DNA of 43,968 nt from Microvirga sesbaniae (GTDB lineage Bacteria > Pseudomonadota > Alphaproteobacteria > Rhizobiales > Beijerinckiaceae), in assembly GCF_025460805.1 (NCBI RefSeq), contig NZ_JAMXFJ010000032.1, positions 1-43,968 on the forward strand, written 5' to 3'. A model generated the notes under the pieces. It made no database searches. It saw only the letters and a program-made list of their open reading frames with translations, and was not told the origin of the DNA. Every line of letters starts with the position of its first letter. The stretch's first letter is position 1. Positions 39,673 through 43,968 of the stretch are shown here, piece after piece. Both the position numbers and the translations under genes were made by a program.

Positions 39673-40719
39673 ATGCGTCGTGGGTTCGTTGCGTTTATTG
39701 CCCTATCGTTCGTCGGGCTTGGGCTTACCGGTTGCGGGCTGTTCCGGTTCGAGCAGCGCGAGCCGTGGCGCGCCCAGGCCGAAGAGGCCTGCCTGTCCCA
39801 GCGCCTGGTGCAGCCTTCCGCCTACATGGCCCTCAGCTCGAAGATCGACGGGCCCGGCGTCTGCGGCATGGATCACCCGTTCAAGGTCTCTGCCTTCAAC
39901 AACGGTGCGGTGGGGCTGAAATCGAAGGTGACGCTGGCCTGCCCGATCATTCCCCAGATCGACACATGGCTCGACGAGATCGTGAGACCGGCGGCCGAGC
40001 TCTATTTCGGCGTGCCGCTGGCCGATATCAAAGCCGGCTCGTATTCGTGCCGCCCCCGCAACAACCAGATGGGCGCGAAGGTGTCGGAGCACGCCTTCGG
40101 CAACGCCATGGACGTGATGGCCTTCGTGCTCGCCGACGGCCGGGAGATCTCGGTGGTCAAGGGCTGGCGGGGAGGGAACGGAGCCGAGCAGGAATTCCTG
40201 CGCGAGGCCTTCGTCGGCGCGTGCCGCTACTTCACCACGGTGCTGGGTCCGGGCTCCGATGCCTTCCATTACGATCACCTCCACATCGACCTGGCACGGC
40301 ACGACCCGCGGGGTCAGCGGCGCATCTGCAAGCCGATCCTGAAATTCTCCCCGCGGATCGACCCGGAACGCAGCCGCGAGGCGCTCCAGAGCGCGGCGGC
40401 CTCCGGCGACCTCGCCCCGGTCGATCTGGAGCAGGACGTTCCGGATGGGGAGGCCTACGTTCCGCCGGCGCCTCCGCCGCCGGCCCCGACCTTCTCCGCC
40501 CCGGTCGCCCCGCCGGCCCGCTATTCCTCCGGGGGCGGCTTCTCGGCCGACCTTCCCGGACCGAACGCGGGATCGCCGCGGGGGAGCCCGTCCCCGTCCA
40601 CTTCTCAGGCGCCTCTTCCGCCTCCCGGCCGTCCGCTCGAGCAGACCTATGCTCCTCCCGGACAGCAGGGTCGCTCCGCCGGCCAGCCGCTGATGCTCAA
40701 CAGCCACGCCATCTATTAA
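39673..40719 (+). CDS. extensin-like family lipoprotein, probable zinc D,D-peptidase fold
   Basis: 348 residues from ATG 39673 (an in-frame ATG at 39643 adds ten residues). The signal peptide MRRGFVAFIALSFVGLGLTGC ends in a lipobox (L-T-G-C). The Extensin_like_C domain (about residues 30-215 of the product) contains the M15-like zinc pattern: SEHAFGNAMDVMAF (H-x6-D) and YDHLHIDL (H-x-H). The C-terminal ~100 residues are Pro- and Ser-rich (PPAPPPPAPTFSAPVAPP), as in proteins that span the peptidoglycan layer. Enzyme role, likely on cell-wall peptides, is inferred from the fold. A GGGGCA - GTCT - TGCCCC hairpin ends exactly at this ATG and no Shine-Dalgarno is seen. Confidence 0.85.
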   Translation: MRRGFVAFIALSFVGLGLTGCGLFRFEQREPWRAQAEEACLSQRLVQPSAYMALSSKIDGPGVCGMDHPFKVSAFNNGAVGLKSKVTLACPIIPQIDTWLDEIVRPAAELYFGVPLADIKAGSYSCRPRNNQMGAKVSEHAFGNAMDVMAFVLADGREISVVKGWRGGNGAEQEFLREAFVGACRYFTTVLGPGSDAFHYDHLHIDLARHDPRGQRRICKPILKFSPRIDPERSREALQSAAASGDLAPVDLEQDVPDGEAYVPPAPPPPAPTFSAPVAPPARYSSGGGFSADLPGPNAGSPRGSPSPSTSQAPLPPPGRPLEQTYAPPGQQGRSAGQPLMLNSHAIY

Positions 40720-40801
40720 AGCGTAGGCGGATCTTGACCTTCGCGGCCGCCGCCCACATGGTCGAGGTTGCACGGTCCGAAGACTTGGTGGAGCATTTTC
40801 A

Positions 40802-41233
40802 ATGAAGTGGCTGGCGGCTTTCATCTCCTGCATGCTGTTGAGCGCGCCCGCGCTTGCGCGCGAGATCACGCCCGCGGAGCGGCGGGAAGAGCCTTTCGAC
40901 GCGACGCTGCCGGCCTGCGCCGATCCCTCCGTGCTCCAGAACATCAGCTCGCGGTTCGCCAAGAAGGAGGGCCGATTCTGGAACTCCGACCTCAGGCTGA
41001 TCGGCTTCGAGCGGGTGCAGGAAGTCGCGTGGCGCCCCTGGGGTCTCGATTACATCCCCCGCCGCTTCTGCACCGGCACCGTGATCGTGTCCGACGGCTA
41101 CAAGCGCCGGATCAATTTCTCGATTCGCGAGGATCTCGGCTTCATCGGCATCGGCTGGAACACGGAAGCATGCGTCGACGGGCTCGACCGCGACTATGCC
41201 TTCGCGCCCCATTGCAAGCAGGCGGCTCCTTGA
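40802..41233 (+). CDS. conserved exported protein of unknown function
   Basis: 143 residues. Signal peptide MKWLAAFISCMLLSAPALA; mature protein of about 124 residues with three to four cysteines (ACADPSV, RFCTGTVI, TEACVDG, PHCKQ), likely disulfide-bonded. Blocks KEGRFWNSDLRLIGFERVQEVAWRPWGLDYIPRR and GFIGIGWNTEACVD are of the kind seen in small exported proteins of Hyphomicrobiales; no enzyme motif is visible. It overlaps the RNase T2 start (TTGA), so the two are translated together and the product may be its periplasmic partner (inference). Confidence 0.75.
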   Translation: MKWLAAFISCMLLSAPALAREITPAERREEPFDATLPACADPSVLQNISSRFAKKEGRFWNSDLRLIGFERVQEVAWRPWGLDYIPRRFCTGTVIVSDGYKRRINFSIREDLGFIGIGWNTEACVDGLDRDYAFAPHCKQAAP

Positions 41234-41892
41234 TCCTGCGCGGGTGCCTCGCCGTCGCGGGCGCCTTCCTCCTCTCGATCCTTCCTGCCGCGGCCCAGGG
41301 CCCCCGGGAGGCGAGGGGCGCCCCGATGGGGCAGTTCGATTTCTACGTGCTGGCCCTGTCCTGGTCGCCCGGCTTCTGCGAGAACAGCGGCAGCCGGAGC
41401 CGGCAATGCGACAGCGGCAGCGGTCTCGGCTTCGTGACCCATGGCCTCTGGCCCCAGCGGGAGCAGGGCTATCCCAGCTTCTGCGAGCCCAATGGCCGCT
41501 TCGTGCCTCAGGCCGCCATGGCCGATGCCGCGGGCCTTTTCCCGGACGACAATCTCGCCCGCTATCAATGGCGCAAGCACGGCACCTGTACGGGCGAAAG
41601 CCCGGGCGGGTACTTTCGCGCGGTCCGGCAGGCGCGGGACCTCGTGCGCGTGCCGGACGGTTTCGATGGCCTGAACAGCCGGTCCAAGGTGTTGCCGAGC
41701 GAGATCGAAAGCGTCTTCATGAAGGCCAATCCGGGGTTGCGTCCCGACATGGTTTCCGTTTCCTGCGGACGACGCATCTTCCAGGAGATCCGCATCTGCC
41801 TCACCAAGGATCTGCGGGGCTTCCGCCAGTGCCCCGAGGTCGATCGCGACGGCTGCCGCGCGGGCGAGATCACCGTGCCGGCGGTCCGCTAG
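41230..41892 (+). CDS. secreted ribonuclease T2
   Basis: 220 residues from TTG 41230, which overlaps the stop codon of the preceding gene. Signal peptide region ILRGCLAVAGAFLLSILPAAAQ. RNase T2 catalytic segments are both present: CAS1 FVTHGLWPQ and CAS2 YQWRKHGTC, each with its His, and cysteines placed for disulfides. Periplasmic or secreted RNase that cuts single-stranded RNA to 2',3'-cyclic phosphates. Ends at the edge of a family A repeat. Confidence 0.9.
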   Translation: MILRGCLAVAGAFLLSILPAAAQGPREARGAPMGQFDFYVLALSWSPGFCENSGSRSRQCDSGSGLGFVTHGLWPQREQGYPSFCEPNGRFVPQAAMADAAGLFPDDNLARYQWRKHGTCTGESPGGYFRAVRQARDLVRVPDGFDGLNSRSKVLPSEIESVFMKANPGLRPDMVSVSCGRRIFQEIRICLTKDLRGFRQCPEVDRDGCRAGEITVPAVR

Positions 41893-41893
41893 A

Positions 41894-41997
41894 GCATCGG
41901 GCGTGACACGTGGGAGCCGATTTTGCGTAAAAAGATGCGCCCAAACAACAGCTTGAGGCGTCGAACGTGAGGTCGATGACACGTCCGATGCTTGAGC
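41894..41997. repeat. dispersed palindromic repeat, family A
   Basis: GCATCGGGCGTGACACGTGGGAGC... and a second part ending GACACGTCCGATGCTTGAGC form two facing half-units immediately after the RNase T2 stop. Diverged relative to the copies at 15.1 and 28.7 kb. Confidence 0.62.
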
Positions 41998-42020
41998 GCC
42001 TCGGACAATGCGTGCGAGTA

Positions 42021-42116
42021 AAAGAGCACCTGGCTGAAAGAACACTTGGCTGAAAGAACACTTGGCTGAAAGAGCACCTGGCTGAAAGAACACCTGGCTA
42101 AGAGAACACTTGGCTG
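42021..42116. repeat. six 16-bp tandem repeats upstream of rlmJ
   Basis: Six contiguous copies of AAAGARCACYTGGCTG. Units 2 and 3 are identical, units 1 and 4 are identical to each other, and units 5 and 6 carry one or two changes. The block ends 47 bp before the rlmJ ATG. Sixteen is not a multiple of three, so it is not a coding repeat. No spacers separate the units, which rules out CRISPR. Confidence 0.9.
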
Positions 42117-42163
42117 ATCCCACGAATGCGATCCACTTCCGGGGCTGAGGCCGCAGGACGACC

Positions 42164-43012
42164 ATGAATTACCGCCATGCCTTCCACGCCGGCAATTTCG
42201 CCGACGTCATGAAACACGCCCTGCTGGCGCGTATCCTCGCCTATCTCCAGCGCAAGGAGACGCCGGTGCGCGTCATCGACACCCATGCGGGGATCGGGCT
42301 CTACGATCTCGCCGGCGACGAGGCCGGGCGGACCGGGGAGTGGGTCGACGGGATCGGGCGCCTCGAGGAAGCCTTCGCGCCCGAGGTCGAGGCGATCCTC
42401 GCCCCCTATCGGAGAGTGGTGGCGGAGGTGCGCGCGCGCCATGGCGAGACCATCTATCCGGGCTCGCCCGGCCTGGTGCGCGAGCTGCTGCGGCGGCAGG
42501 ACCGGGGCGTGTTCGTGGAGCTGCATCCGGCCGACTACCGGGTGCTGAGCGATGCTTTCAACGCGGTCACGAATTGCAAGGTCATGCATCTCGACGGCTG
42601 GACGGCGCTCCATGCCTTGATCCCGCCGAAGGAGAAGCGCGGCCTGGTGCTCATCGATCCGCCCTACGAGAAGCCGAACGAGCTCGACCGGCTCGGGACG
42701 GAACTGCTCGCCGCGCTCAAGAAGTGGCCCACCGGCGTCTATGCCGGCTGGTATCCGATCAAGGAGGTCGCCCCGGTCGACGCGCTGGCCGCGCGGCTGC
42801 ACGCGGAGAGCCCGCGCCCGGGCCTGCGCCTCGAGCTCTATGTGGACGATCCGCGCGACCCGTCCCGGCTCAACGGCAGCGGCCTCTTCGTGCTCAACCC
42901 GCCCTGGTCCCTGAAGGAGGAGGCCGAGACGCTGCTGCCGGCTCTCGCCGAGCGCCTGTCCCGCGGCGGCTACGGGGCTTTCCGCTGTGAAGCCTTCGGG
43001 ACTCCTGCTTAA
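42164..43012 (+). CDS. rlmJ: 23S rRNA (adenine(2030)-N6)-methyltransferase RlmJ
   Basis: 282 residues. Single-domain SAM methyltransferase acting on A2030 of 23S rRNA. Features: MNYRHAFHAGNFADVMKHA, the SAM loop VRVIDTHAGIGLYDL, and the catalytic DPPYE motif in LVLIDPPYEKPNELDRL. Length and order match enteric RlmJ. It lies behind the 16-bp tandem repeats, which may hold its promoter. Confidence 0.96.
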   Translation: MNYRHAFHAGNFADVMKHALLARILAYLQRKETPVRVIDTHAGIGLYDLAGDEAGRTGEWVDGIGRLEEAFAPEVEAILAPYRRVVAEVRARHGETIYPGSPGLVRELLRRQDRGVFVELHPADYRVLSDAFNAVTNCKVMHLDGWTALHALIPPKEKRGLVLIDPPYEKPNELDRLGTELLAALKKWPTGVYAGWYPIKEVAPVDALAARLHAESPRPGLRLELYVDDPRDPSRLNGSGLFVLNPPWSLKEEAETLLPALAERLSRGGYGAFRCEAFGTPA

Positions 43013-43077
43013 AGCGGATTGCCGTTCGGGACGCGAGCGGTCATGACTCCTGCCGGTTTCTCCAACAGAGGTCACCC

Positions 43078-43680
43078 ATGCTCGTTCTCCGCTCCTCGCC
43101 CGCATCGCCTTTCGGCCGCAAGGTCAAACTCTCGGCCTCGATTCTCGGGCTGACCGATCGCATCCGGATCGTCGATGCGGATACCCTGAATCCCGAGGAT
43201 TCGATCCGGCAGCAGAACCCGCTGGGCAAGATCCCGGCGCTCGTTCTGGAGAGCGGCGAGGTGCTCTACGATTCCCGCGTGATCGTGGATTACCTCGACC
43301 ACCTGGCCGGCGGCGGCATCATCCCGAACGGCCCGGAACGGTACTCCGCCCTGCGCGATCAGGCGCTCGCCGACGGCATCATGGATGCGGCGCTGCTGCA
43401 GGTCTATGAAGGCCGCTTCCGTCCGGAAGACCGGCATGAGCCGAGATGGGTCTCTCACCAGGCCGACAAGGTGCGCCGCGGCCTCGACCATGCCGAAGCC
43501 CATCTGTCGGAGGCGGGCCAGCCGCTCCACATCGGCCAGATCGCGCTCGCCTGCGCGCTGGGCTATCTCGACCTGCGCTTCGGGGGCCGCTGGCGCGAGA
43601 GCTATCCCAGGCTCGTGGCCTGGCTGGCCGATTTCGAATCCCGCGTCCCGGCCTACGCGCAAACCAGGGTGACGCCATAA
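43078..43680 (+). CDS. glutathione S-transferase family protein
   Basis: 200 residues. N-terminal thioredoxin-like domain with the SSPASPFGRKVKLSA opening (Ser and Arg near the catalytic position), LGKIPALVLE with the cis-Pro, and LYDSRVIVDYLD for glutathione binding; an all-helical C-terminal domain follows. Bacterial members of this type conjugate or reduce small electrophiles; substrate unknown. Alone after rlmJ, converging on the porin. Confidence 0.9.
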   Translation: MLVLRSSPASPFGRKVKLSASILGLTDRIRIVDADTLNPEDSIRQQNPLGKIPALVLESGEVLYDSRVIVDYLDHLAGGGIIPNGPERYSALRDQALADGIMDAALLQVYEGRFRPEDRHEPRWVSHQADKVRRGLDHAEAHLSEAGQPLHIGQIALACALGYLDLRFGGRWRESYPRLVAWLADFESRVPAYAQTRVTP

Positions 43681-43681
43681 A

Positions 43682-43795
43682 GCAAAAAGGCCCGGGTGTG
43701 ACCCGGGCCTGATGGATCCCGAAAACAACAAGGCCCGGGGTGACCCGGGCCTGATGGAACTCCAAAACAACAAGGCCCGGGGTGACCCGGGCCTT
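43682..43795 (-). terminator. three tandem terminator hairpins after the porin gene
   Basis: Three direct repeats of about 42 bp each form an AGGCCCGGG / CCCGGGCCT hairpin: 43688-43710 (loop GTG), 43731-43752 and 43772-43795 (loop GTGA). On the minus strand they are followed by TTGTTGTTTTGG, TTGTTGTTTTCG and finally TTTTTGC. They end porin transcription and may stop the converging GST transcript too. Confidence 0.8.
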
Positions 43796-43818
43796 GTCTG
43801 TCTCCGTGGAGACGGATC

Positions 43819-43968
43819 TTAGTAGGTGCCGAAGCGGAAGTTCAGGCCGGCGCGGACCACACCGAACTCAGCGTCGTTGTCGATGTTGAAGATGCTGTTG
43901 TTGTCCTGGTCGAGGTTGACGTACAGGCCTTCGACCTTGGCCGACAGGTTGTTGGTGAAGGCGTACTC
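43819..43968 (-). CDS. outer-membrane beta-barrel protein (Omp31/RopB-like), C-terminal end
   Basis: Last 49 residues of a barrel protein whose gene continues beyond the right edge. The final strands read EYAFTNNLSAKVEGLYVNLD and FGVVRAGLNFRFGTY, alternating hydrophobic residues and ending in an aromatic residue, as expected for insertion by the BAM machinery. Omp25/Omp31/RopB proteins are abundant in this order; the triple terminator fits high expression. The exact family cannot be fixed from a fragment. Confidence 0.8.
   Translation of the reverse strand, partial: EYAFTNNLSAKVEGLYVNLDQDNNSIFNIDNDAEFGVVRAGLNFRFGTY

Noticed and set aside
39572..39919. 115-codon plus-strand ORF with a strong ribosome-binding site
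   Set aside because: Most of it lies out of frame inside the extensin-like gene and has shadow-type composition. Kept only as a leader-peptide question in the findings.
40802..41892. Toxin-antitoxin or effector-immunity pair (exported protein plus RNase T2)
   Set aside because: The RNase carries an ordinary signal peptide and no delivery domain, and the partner resembles no known immunity protein. Coupling alone is not evidence.
42021..42116. CRISPR array upstream of rlmJ
   Set aside because: The 16-bp units are contiguous without spacers, and no cas gene is nearby.
1..43968. tRNA, rRNA, riboswitch, prophage, integrase or insertion-sequence genes
   Set aside because: I looked for T-loop signatures, transposase and integrase motifs and known leader elements and saw none.

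Overview
The window is about 44 kb of GC-rich chromosome (roughly 65 % G+C by eye) from an alphaproteobacterium of the order Hyphomicrobiales (Rhizobiales). A Methylobacteriaceae member such as Microvirga is my best guess. That placement is inferred from gene content (MbfA with an Irr-type iron control element, the DUF1285/CoA-pyrophosphatase/DUF6111/CCA-transferase operon, BenE, an extensin-like lipoprotein, an Omp31/RopB-type porin) and from two families of dispersed palindromic repeats, not from a marker gene. The region reads as core chromosome. I see no phage, plasmid, insertion sequence, CRISPR array, rRNA or tRNA gene.

Layout. 1-2.5 kb (minus): a polar amino-acid ABC uptake locus with two tandem paralogous binding proteins followed by the start of a permease. 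2.7-6.8 kb (minus): a fumarylacetoacetate-hydrolase-family enzyme, a DUF4142 protein with glycine zippers, a metallophosphoesterase, the iron exporter MbfA with a perfect Irr box, and a 39-residue ORF with its own palindrome. 6.9-8.1 kb (plus): NUDIX and GNAT genes. 8.2-15.0 kb (minus): a four-gene MoxR ATPase / DUF58 / DUF4159 / large vWA-like membrane protein operon. 15.3-18.0 kb (plus): the DUF1285-NUDIX-DUF6111-CCA transferase operon, with overlapping stop and start codons throughout. 18.3-19.7 kb (minus): trmL-hemF. 20.0-22.8 kb (plus): petABC (cytochrome bc1) with a clear terminator. 22.8-25.9 kb: a 2H phosphoesterase-like gene, then mtnP-apt-HD hydrolase (purine salvage). 26.0-27.8 kb (minus): a double MaoC protein and endonuclease V. 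27.9-28.4 kb: a truncated globin behind an FNR/FixK-type box, and a 50-residue membrane protein. 29.0-31.4 kb (minus): rplY-pth-ychF. 31.4-32.4 kb: a gene-poor repeat array. 32.4-35.3 kb (minus): prs, a lipoprotein and benE. 35.4-39.2 kb (plus): uvrC, pgsA, moaD, moaE and a small exported protein. 39.2-43.7 kb: a 33-residue membrane protein (minus), an extensin-like lipoprotein, an exported protein coupled to an RNase T2, rlmJ and a GST. 43.8 kb (minus): the C-terminus of a porin behind three tandem hairpins.

How the genes work together. MtnP releases adenine from methylthioadenosine, Apt recycles it to AMP using PRPP, Prs makes that PRPP, and the HD enzyme probably trims nucleotides. PetABC is the complete bc1 complex. 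HemF and MbfA both touch heme and iron. RplY, Pth, YchF, CCA transferase, TrmL and RlmJ are translation functions. MoaD and MoaE form molybdopterin synthase.

I found no clear-cut new defence or biosynthetic system. The best leads are regulatory and structural: the Irr box abutting the mbfA ribosome-binding site and the related palindrome before an unannotated 39-residue ORF; the FNR-type box before the globin; the 6 x 16-bp tandem repeat before rlmJ; the composite double-hairpin repeats and their array; the glycine-zipper duplication; and the two-active-site MaoC fusion.
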